Assembly: GCA_028701165.1 (NCBI GenBank)
Contig: JAQVRG010000006.1
Coordinates: forward strand, 1-19,714
DNA from: Eubacteriales bacterium
Lineage (GTDB): Bacteria > Bacillota > Clostridia > Christensenellales > CAG-138
Length of the DNA: 19,714 bases
Direction: 5' to 3'
A program made the translations under genes and the position numbers. Positions within the stretch are counted from its first letter, which is position 1. The number at the start of each line of letters is the position of its first letter. Below, one piece after another: positions 14,619-19,714 of the stretch. The notes beneath the pieces were generated by a model, which had not been told where the DNA came from, did not search any database, and saw nothing but the letters and a program-made list of their open reading frames with translations.

Positions 14619-15524
14619 ATGCCAAGAAAAACCGCCGTTCTTTATTCGCTCTGCTTGTGTATCGCCGTTTGCCTGTTTCTCTCGCTTGGCTGCACCGCAC
14701 CCGGCGCGGAGTCGCTTGGAAGCGTGTCCGAACCGGACGAAAACGGCTTTCGCACCTGCGTATACAAGGACGTAAAGCGAAAGTTTCTGCTCTATATACC
14801 GGAAAACGCGCCCAAGGGCGCGCCGCTTCTTTTCATGCTGCACGGCTATGGCGACGCCGCAGACGTGTTTGCCGATACGACGGGCATGGCCGCCGCCGCC
14901 AACGCGCGCGGTTACGCCGTCGTATATCCGCAGGGCCAAGGCGATCCTTCGGACAAAACAAGCGCCGCCTGCTGGAATTTTGACGGCAAGAAAGATGGTA
15001 ACGACGACGTCGGGTTTCTTACGGCGCTTGCGCGCTATCTGCAGTCAACCTATGGCTTCGATAAGAAAGCGACCTTTGTAACGGGCTTTAGCAACGGCGC
15101 CTTCATGACCTACCGGCTTGCCGGAGACGCGCCCAAGACCTTTCGCGCGGTCGCAAGCGTTTCGGGCACGATGGGCATGACCACATGGAAGGAACGCATG
15201 GGCAAGGCGGGCGCCGCCATTTTACAGATCACCGGCACAAAAGATGATCTTGTCGCTCTGCGCGCCGAGGACGCGCACGGTCTGCCCGCCGTAGAGGAGG
15301 TGATCGCCTACTGGAAGGCGGCAAACGTCCTTGGCGACGCGGAAACCGAACAGCTTTCCCCGCAGACGTCGCTTTCGCGCTACGGCAGCGCAAAGCGCGG
15401 CAATCTGCTTTGGAATATCGTGATCGAAAACGGGCGGCACGCTTGGCCGCAGGAGGCGTTTTCCGGCGTCGTCGTCAACGAGGTCATACTGGATTTCTTC
15501 GACGCGGTACGGGGCACAAAATAG
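14619..15524 (+). CDS. Lipoprotein esterase of the PHB-depolymerase / feruloyl-esterase type
   Basis: This 301-residue alpha/beta hydrolase has a lipoprotein signal: MPRK, a hydrophobic core and the lipobox LSLGC near residue 25, so it should be tethered outside the membrane. Catalytic features are the oxyanion segment FMLHGYGD, the nucleophile S158 in TGFSNGAF, an acid D209 or D210 in TGTKDDLV, and H274 in NGRHAWP. Together with VVYPQG and CWNFDG these place it in the LpqC / esterase-PHB group (related to CE1), which cleaves ester bonds in polyhydroxyalkanoates, feruloylated xylan or similar. A carbohydrate ester is plausible for an anaerobe, but the substrate is not shown by the sequence. 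The ATG at 14619 has GGAGG five bases upstream; the frame is open to a TTG at 14607 that overlaps this site. Confidence 0.88.
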   Translation: MPRKTAVLYSLCLCIAVCLFLSLGCTAPGAESLGSVSEPDENGFRTCVYKDVKRKFLLYIPENAPKGAPLLFMLHGYGDAADVFADTTGMAAAANARGYAVVYPQGQGDPSDKTSAACWNFDGKKDGNDDVGFLTALARYLQSTYGFDKKATFVTGFSNGAFMTYRLAGDAPKTFRAVASVSGTMGMTTWKERMGKAGAAILQITGTKDDLVALRAEDAHGLPAVEEVIAYWKAANVLGDAETEQLSPQTSLSRYGSAKRGNLLWNIVIENGRHAWPQEAFSGVVVNEVILDFFDAVRGTK

Positions 15525-15559
15525 AAGCAAAAAAGCGTGCCCAAATCACAAACCCGCAC

Positions 15560-15588
15560 TTGAGAAGTGCGCGCACAGTCGTTATACT
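15560..15588 (+). promoter_or_regulatory. Promoter of the mmcQ-purO-AICARFT-trmO-thioesterase operon
   Basis: TTGAGA (15560-15565), a 17-base spacer and TATACT (15583-15588) form a near-consensus promoter, with transcription starting about 25 bases before the first gene. A perfect inverted repeat, GCACTT/AAGTGC (15556-15561/15565-15570), straddles the -35 box and could be a regulator site. Confidence 0.7.
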
Positions 15589-15620
15589 ATTAGGGTATGT
15601 CATTTTATAGGAGAGAACGC

Positions 15621-16043
15621 ATGAACCGTTATACATGGCTGGACGGCTACCTCCTGTCCAAGCCGCAGGCAGAAAAGGATTTTAAGGCGGAATGGGGCTG
15701 GTTTCGCTACATGATATGCGGCAAGATGTTCGCCGCCGTCTGTACGCCCGACCCCAACCACCCGCTGCACGCCGGCCGCACGATGGTGATACTCAAATGC
15801 GAGCCGCAGCTTGCGGAGCTTTTCCGTACGCAGTACGCGGACGTGGTGCCCGGCTTTTACTGCAACAAGCAGCACTGGAATTCCATATACCTTGACGGCG
15901 CGGTGCCGGACGATACGCTTAAGGGCATGTGCGATATGGCCTACGGCTTGGTGCTCCAAAAGCTGCCCAAGAAAACGCAGCAGGAGATCGCCCAAAGCAC
16001 GCGCTTACAAGATACAGACGTACAGGTGGGAACAAACGCATGA
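15621..16043 (+). CDS. MmcQ/YjbR-family protein
   Basis: This 140-residue protein belongs to the MmcQ/YjbR family (CyaY-like fold), seen in the opening YTWLDGYLLSKPQAEKDFK, the central MICGKMFAAVC, ILKCEP and PGFYCNKQHWNSIYLDG with a C-terminal helix pair beginning DDTLKGMCDMAYGLV. Members are small cytoplasmic proteins sometimes described as DNA-binding; the biochemical role is not established. AGGAGAG lies five bases before the ATG at 15621; an upstream in-frame ATG at 15597 has no such site. It is first in the operon, and its stop overlaps the PurO start as ATGA. Confidence 0.87.
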   Translation: MNRYTWLDGYLLSKPQAEKDFKAEWGWFRYMICGKMFAAVCTPDPNHPLHAGRTMVILKCEPQLAELFRTQYADVVPGFYCNKQHWNSIYLDGAVPDDTLKGMCDMAYGLVLQKLPKKTQQEIAQSTRLQDTDVQVGTNA

Positions 16044-16771
16044 ACGACAGCATCCACGATCCCTTCGCGCTCAATGATCTGCCCTCGCTTCTATCCGCCA
16101 ACGCCTATCCCGGCAGAGGACTTGTGCTTGGACGCACGGACGCCGGGCGGCAGGCGGTCGTTTACTTCATCATGGGGCGCAGCCAAAACAGCCGCAACCG
16201 CCTTTTTAAGCGCGCCGGCAGCAGCGTTACCATCACGCGCTTTAAGGAGGACGCGTCGGGCGATCCCTCGCTGATCCTCTATACCCCCATACGCGTGCTG
16301 GGCGGCACGACCATCGTTACAAACGGCGACCAGACGGATACGATCTATGAGGCTATGACCGGCGGCGTTTCCTTTGAAAAAGCGCTGCGCATGCGCACCT
16401 TCGAGCCGGACGCGCCGCATTATACGCCGCGCATCAGCGGCATCACAAGCGCGTGCGGCTATACGCTTGCCCTATTCAAAGCCGGCGACGCCGCGGGCAG
16501 CGTATGCCACCGGCAATTTTTCTGCTACGAGCCCCGGCCGGGCGTCGCCCATTTTATCCATACCTACGCGCACGACGGTTCCCCGCTGCCCTCCTTTCGG
16601 GGAGAGCCTGCAAGCGTGCGCATTCCGGACGCTATCGACGAATTCACGCTTTCCATCTGGAACGCGCTCGACGCTGATAACCGCGTCGCGCTCTATGTGC
16701 GTTTTATCGAGCCGGACGGCCAGTATGTGGACAGGCTCATCAATCGCCACGAGGGGGATACGCTTACATGA
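16040..16771 (+). CDS. purO: IMP cyclohydrolase, PurO type
   Basis: This 243-residue protein resembles the archaeal-type IMP cyclohydrolase family (PF07826), which closes the purine ring by converting FAICAR to IMP, the last step of de novo synthesis. Recognisable features are NAYPGRGLVLGRT near the start, VYFIMGRSQNSRNR, and the Gly-rich middle with LGGTTIVTNGDQTD followed by ISGITSACGYTLALFKAGD. It is somewhat longer than the archaeal enzymes (about 200 residues). The usual bacterial enzyme for this step is the N-terminal domain of PurH, unrelated in fold. AGGTGGG lies nine bases upstream. The start overlaps the preceding stop, and the end overlaps the next start as ATGA, so the three products are translationally coupled. 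The following gene supplies the previous step, which supports the assignment. Confidence 0.88.
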   Translation: MNDSIHDPFALNDLPSLLSANAYPGRGLVLGRTDAGRQAVVYFIMGRSQNSRNRLFKRAGSSVTITRFKEDASGDPSLILYTPIRVLGGTTIVTNGDQTDTIYEAMTGGVSFEKALRMRTFEPDAPHYTPRISGITSACGYTLALFKAGDAAGSVCHRQFFCYEPRPGVAHFIHTYAHDGSPLPSFRGEPASVRIPDAIDEFTLSIWNALDADNRVALYVRFIEPDGQYVDRLINRHEGDTLT

Positions 16772-17952
16772 AGGAGCTGAAGCTGAAATACGGCTGCAAT
16801 CCCAACCAAAGCGGCGCACGGCTGCGGATGGAGGATGGCGGCGCGCTCCCCGTCGAGGTGTTAAACGGCAACCCCGGCTATATCAATTTTTTGGACGCGC
16901 TCAACGCGTGGCAGCTTGTGCGGGAGCTTCGCGCGGCCTGTTCCCTGCCCGCCGCCGCCTCTTTTAAACATGTAAGCCCCGCCGGCGCGGCGCTCGGCCT
17001 ACTGTTAAGCGATACGGACCGCATGGCGTTTCGCGTGGAGGACATACGGGATCTCGCTTCCTCTCCTCTCGCCTGCGCCTACGCGCGCGCAAGGGGCACC
17101 GACCGTCTCTCCTCTTTTGGGGATTGGATCGCGCTTTCGGACTCCTGCGACGAGGTATGCGCGCGCGTGATCCAGCACGAGGTATCCGACGGCGTTATCG
17201 CGCCCGGTTACGACCCCGCCGCGCTCGAGATACTCAAATCCAAGCGCAAGGGCGGCTACAACATCGTGCAGATCGATCCGGACTATGAGCCGCCCGAGAC
17301 GGAGCGCAAGCAGGTGTTCGGCGTGACATTCGAGCAAGCGCGCAACAGCGCCGTGATCGATCCTGCGCTCTTTGACAACGCCGTTACGAAAAACCGCCTG
17401 ATCCCGCCCGAAGCGCGCCGCGATTTGACCCTCGCGCTCCTCACGCTCAAATACACGCAGTCCAACTCCGTTTGCTACGCCGTGGGCGGCCAAACGACGG
17501 GCGTGGGCGCGGGGCAGCAAAGCCGCGTCCACTGCACGCGGCTTGCGGGCAACAAATCCGATATATGGCATCTGCGGCACCACGAAAAGGTGCTCGCCCT
17601 TCCCTTCCTGCCCACGCTCGGGCGGGCGGAGCGCGACAACGCCGTGGACGTTTATGTTTCCGACGACTATGAAGCGCTTCTTGAGGACGGCGTGTGGCAG
17701 CGCTTCTTTTGTGTGAAGCCCGCGCCGCTGACAGCTAAGGAAAAACGTGATGATTTGGAAAAGCTTTCCTGTATATCGCTTGCAAGCGACGCTTTCTTCC
17801 CCTTTGCCGACAACATCGACAGGGCATACCAAAGCGGCGTAAGCTATATCGCGCAGCCCGGCGGCTCCATCCGGGACGCCGAGGTCGTTGCCGCGTGCGA
17901 CGCCTACGGCATCGCCATGGCCATGGGCTTCCCGCGCCTTTTCCACCACTAA
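16768..17952 (+). CDS. Stand-alone AICAR transformylase (PurH C-terminal-type)
   Basis: This 394-residue protein matches the AICAR formyltransferase domain of bifunctional PurH, which transfers a formyl group from 10-formyl-tetrahydrofolate to AICAR. Diagnostic segments are SFKHVSPAGAALG with the catalytic K67-H68 pair, LKYTQSNSVCYA with the active-site Asn at 233, GQTTGVGAGQQSRVHCTRLA, and the C-terminal PGGSIRDAEVVAACDAYG and MGFPRLFHH. The N-terminal IMP cyclohydrolase (MGS-like) domain of normal PurH, about 200 residues, is absent, and the protein starts directly at LKLKYGCNPNQ. The missing activity is supplied by the adjacent PurO-type gene. Overlap with that gene and GAGGGGGA upstream of the ATG support the start. 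Confidence 0.92.
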   Translation: MKELKLKYGCNPNQSGARLRMEDGGALPVEVLNGNPGYINFLDALNAWQLVRELRAACSLPAAASFKHVSPAGAALGLLLSDTDRMAFRVEDIRDLASSPLACAYARARGTDRLSSFGDWIALSDSCDEVCARVIQHEVSDGVIAPGYDPAALEILKSKRKGGYNIVQIDPDYEPPETERKQVFGVTFEQARNSAVIDPALFDNAVTKNRLIPPEARRDLTLALLTLKYTQSNSVCYAVGGQTTGVGAGQQSRVHCTRLAGNKSDIWHLRHHEKVLALPFLPTLGRAERDNAVDVYVSDDYEALLEDGVWQRFFCVKPAPLTAKEKRDDLEKLSCISLASDAFFPFADNIDRAYQSGVSYIAQPGGSIRDAEVVAACDAYGIAMAMGFPRLFHH

Positions 17953-17963
17953 AGGGCGGCGCT

Positions 17964-18653
17964 ATGGACGAATCGATGCAGCTTGCGGTGATCGCCCGCA
18001 TACAGAGCGATTTCACCACCAAATTCGGCATCCCGCGCCAAAGCGGCCTTGCCCCCTCCCTGCGTTCGACGGTTATCTTCGAGCCCGCCTACCGGGACGC
18101 GAACGCCCTGCGCGGCTTGGAGGACTATTCGCACATCTGGCTTCTTTGGGGCTTTTCCAAGATAGAGGAACCCCGCTTTTCGCCCATGGTCAAGCCGCCG
18201 CGCTTGGGCGGCAACAAGCGCATGGGCGTATTCGCCACGCGTTCGCCCTTTCGCCCCAATCCCATCGGCCTTTCCTCCGTGCGCTTGGAGGGAATGGAAG
18301 CCAAGCGGGGCCTAGGCACGGTACTGTATATTAGCGGCGCGGATCTGATGGACGGCACGCCCATCTACGATATCAAGCCCTATCTGTCCTTTACGGACAG
18401 CCACCCCGACGCGCAAAACGGCTTCGCGGGCGCGCAGTACGCGCATGCGCTCGCCGTCGTGTTCGATCCGCGGCTGCTTTCGCTGATCCCGGAACAAAAG
18501 CGCGCCGCGCTGATCGAATCGCTGGAGCAGGACCCGCGCCCCGCGTACCAAGACGACCCGGATACGCCCTACGGCTTCGAGTTTGCGGGCTTTGACGTGC
18601 GCTTTCGCGTGCGGGAGGATGTGCTCACGGTATTCGAGGTCGTGAAGCTGTAA
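17964..18653 (+). CDS. trmO: tRNA m6t6A37 methyltransferase TrmO (TsaA-like)
   Basis: This 229-residue protein carries the TrmO signature: VIARIQSDFTTKFGIPRQSGL at the N-terminus, GLEDYSHIWLLWGF, ATRSPFRPNPIGLSSVRLEG and ISGADLMDGTPIYDIKPYL, followed by the small C-terminal domain of the full-length enzyme. TrmO N6-methylates threonylcarbamoyladenosine at position 37 of some tRNAs using S-adenosylmethionine. Length is close to the E. coli protein. The chosen ATG at 17964 comes eleven bases after the transformylase stop, with a weak AGGGCGG site; the frame is open further upstream inside the previous gene, which is less likely. No role in purine synthesis is implied. Confidence 0.93.
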   Translation: MDESMQLAVIARIQSDFTTKFGIPRQSGLAPSLRSTVIFEPAYRDANALRGLEDYSHIWLLWGFSKIEEPRFSPMVKPPRLGGNKRMGVFATRSPFRPNPIGLSSVRLEGMEAKRGLGTVLYISGADLMDGTPIYDIKPYLSFTDSHPDAQNGFAGAQYAHALAVVFDPRLLSLIPEQKRAALIESLEQDPRPAYQDDPDTPYGFEFAGFDVRFRVREDVLTVFEVVKL

Positions 18654-18664
18654 GGAGGAAAGCC

Positions 18665-19387
18665 ATGCGTTACGAGGAAAGCTGCGCGCCCCGCATCGGG
18701 GATTATGACGCCAAGGGACGGATGTTTCTGCCCGCGGCGCTTCGCATACTGGAGGATATCGCCAGCCGCCACGCGGCGCATGTGGGCGATCTTGTGATCG
18801 AAAACGCGCAGCGGGGCAGGGCATGGTTTATCGTCGGCTGGAGCGTGCAGATCCTTGCAAGACCCGTTTATCCGGCGCCGCTGCGCGTATGCACATGGGT
18901 GCGGAACACGTCCCGTAAAAGCAGCATCCTGCGCGAATACGAGATCGCGGACGCAAGCGGCGCGCCCCTCGTGCGCGGCTTATCCAAAATGGTGCTTTTT
19001 GATCTTCATAAAGGCCTTATCATGCCGGTAGACGACGCGCTGTATGCGCTTTACGCGCCGGAGGACAGCGCGCTTTATGACGAGCCCGACCTTCCGCGTC
19101 TTCACGAACCGGAAGCCTACCTGACCGCAGCGCCCATACCGCTTCGCCGAAGCGATATCGACTTCAACGGGCATGTGCACAACCTAAGCTATTTATACCT
19201 CGCGCTGGAGGCGCTGCCCGAGGACGTATACCGGCAGGATGATTTTTCGCGCCTGCGCATGGTGTTTCGCAAAGCCGTGCAGGCGAACGAGCGCGTCGAA
19301 TGCCGTTACGCGGCGTGCAGCGGCGTTCACACGGTGGGCGTTTACGGAGAGGACGGCGTGCTGCGCGCGCTGACGGAGCTCGCGTAG
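18665..19387 (+). CDS. Acyl-ACP thioesterase (FatA/FatB-like)
   Basis: This 240-residue protein has the tandem hot-dog fold of the acyl-ACP thioesterase family (PF01643), which hydrolyses acyl-ACP to release free fatty acids. The first hot-dog half contains the long-helix region LRILEDIASRHAAHVGD and WFIVGWSVQI. The second half holds the catalytic-type motif SDIDFNGHVHNLSYL with D166, N168 and H170, equivalent to the Asp-Asn-His residues of the plant enzymes. It is shorter than plant FatA/FatB, as usual in bacteria, because there is no transit peptide. AGGAGG overlaps the TrmO stop and sits six bases before the ATG. It is the last gene of the operon. Chain-length preference is not visible. 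Confidence 0.9.
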   Translation: MRYEESCAPRIGDYDAKGRMFLPAALRILEDIASRHAAHVGDLVIENAQRGRAWFIVGWSVQILARPVYPAPLRVCTWVRNTSRKSSILREYEIADASGAPLVRGLSKMVLFDLHKGLIMPVDDALYALYAPEDSALYDEPDLPRLHEPEAYLTAAPIPLRRSDIDFNGHVHNLSYLYLALEALPEDVYRQDDFSRLRMVFRKAVQANERVECRYAACSGVHTVGVYGEDGVLRALTELA

Positions 19388-19406
19388 GCGGCGCGCAAAG
19401 CTTAAG

Positions 19407-19435
19407 TTGCCCGCGGATTCCGCCGATGGTATACT
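19407..19435 (+). promoter_or_regulatory. Promoter of the prepilin gene
   Basis: TTGCCC (19407-19412), a 17-base spacer and TATACT (19430-19435) fit a vegetative promoter, about 30 bases before the prepilin start. GCGGA/TCCGC around one base (19413-19423) makes a small palindrome within the spacer. Confidence 0.6.
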
Positions 19436-19466
19436 TATGGAACAAGAGAATTGTCGAAGGGGATGT

Positions 19467-19714
19467 ATGTGCATGAAAAACAGGCGCGGGGGCTTTACAC
19501 TGATGGAGATGCTGATCGTCGTCGCCATCATCGCCGTATTGGTGGGCGTCGCCATACCGGTGTTTTCGGCGCAGCTGGAAAAAACGCGCGCCGGCGTGTG
19601 CATGGCGAATCGCCGCAGCCTGCAAAGCGTGCTGACCACCGCCTACATGAGCGATCCGGACACGGTGCCGCTGGACGCTGACAACAGCACCATAGCCGTC
19701 GCCGATTATCCCCA
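19467..19714 (+). CDS. Type IV prepilin-like protein (partial, runs off window)
   Basis: The visible 82 residues start MCMKNRRGG-FTLMEMLIVVAI, a class III prepilin signal: a short basic leader, Gly at -1, Phe at +1 and Glu at +5, then about 20 hydrophobic residues. Prepilin peptidase would cut after the Gly-Gly and methylate the Phe. The following helix (VFSAQLEKTRAGVCMANRRSLQSVL) is the usual pilin amphipathic segment. It may be a major pilin, a minor pilin or a type II secretion/competence pseudopilin; downstream genes would decide. AAGGGG precedes either ATG 19467 (four bases) or ATG 19473 (ten bases); both are possible starts. The 3' end is missing. Confidence 0.9.
   Translation, partial: MCMKNRRGGFTLMEMLIVVAIIAVLVGVAIPVFSAQLEKTRAGVCMANRRSLQSVLTTAYMSDPDTVPLDADNSTIAVADYP

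Noticed and set aside
15512..15542. GGGCAC/GTGCCC pair at the end of the esterase gene as a terminator
   Set aside because: The stem is only six bases with a 19-base A-rich loop and no U tract after it.
17005..17949. 314-codon minus-strand frame opposite the AICAR transformylase gene
   Set aside because: The plus strand encodes conserved catalytic motifs throughout; the antisense frame stays open only because of codon bias.
1..19714. CRISPR array, tRNA, rRNA, transposase or phage genes
   Set aside because: None of the expected repeats, cloverleaf sequences, terminal inverted repeats or protein motifs was seen on either strand.

Overview
The window looks like chromosomal DNA of a GC-rich, Gram-positive-type anaerobe in Clostridia (Firmicutes/Bacillota). 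This is inferred from strong purine-rich ribosome binding sites, sigma-A-type promoters with 17-base spacers, a sortase-type wall anchor, a Firmicutes-style macrolide-exporter-like MFS gene, a plant-like acyl-ACP thioesterase of the bacterial type, a type IV prepilin, and a stand-alone AICAR transformylase beside a PurO-type IMP cyclohydrolase. I cannot name a genus. No RNA genes, CRISPR array, insertion sequence or phage genes are visible.

Layout. (1) 1-2150: a secreted repeat protein gene between two closely related hairpins. A one-base frameshift near its end separates the body from an in-phase-shifted IPATGD-type sorting signal. A hairpin-rich non-coding stretch follows. (2) 2210-2860, minus strand: an AT-rich Phd/YefM-RelE/ParE toxin-antitoxin pair with a 16-bp perfect palindrome inside its promoter. 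(3) 2948-5135, plus strand: a P1-family (DmpA-like) peptidase, an isochorismatase-fold cysteine hydrolase and a Cys-rich DUF3795 protein. (4) 5246-10277, minus strand: a tightly packed operon TetR > MFS exporter > two-domain FtsX-type ABC permease > ABC ATPase, with a 27-bp TetR-type operator at its promoter. (5) 10527-14489, plus strand: a 1320-residue membrane sensor with an extracytoplasmic Cache-like domain, PAS-like segments, a degenerate GGDEF domain, an intact EAL domain and a C-terminal PAS-like domain, hence a likely c-di-GMP phosphodiesterase. (6) 14619-15524: a lipoprotein esterase of the PHB-depolymerase/feruloyl-esterase type. (7) 15560-19387: a five-gene operon MmcQ/YjbR - PurO - AICAR transformylase - TrmO - acyl-ACP thioesterase from one promoter, with ATGA overlaps linking the first three genes. 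(8) 19407-19714: a promoter and the start of a type IV prepilin gene that runs off the window.

How the genes work together. The last two steps of IMP synthesis, normally fused in bacterial PurH, are encoded here by two adjacent, translationally coupled genes, one of an archaeal-type family. The minus-strand operon looks like a self-regulated drug or peptide export/resistance unit that pairs an MFS pump with an ABC system. The EAL sensor and the prepilin are both potentially parts of surface and motility behaviour, but the sequence shows no direct link between them. I did not find a clearly new defence or mobile system. The most unusual items are the split purine module, the frameshifted wall-anchored protein with its paired hairpins, and the MFS+ABC operon with a perfect operator.
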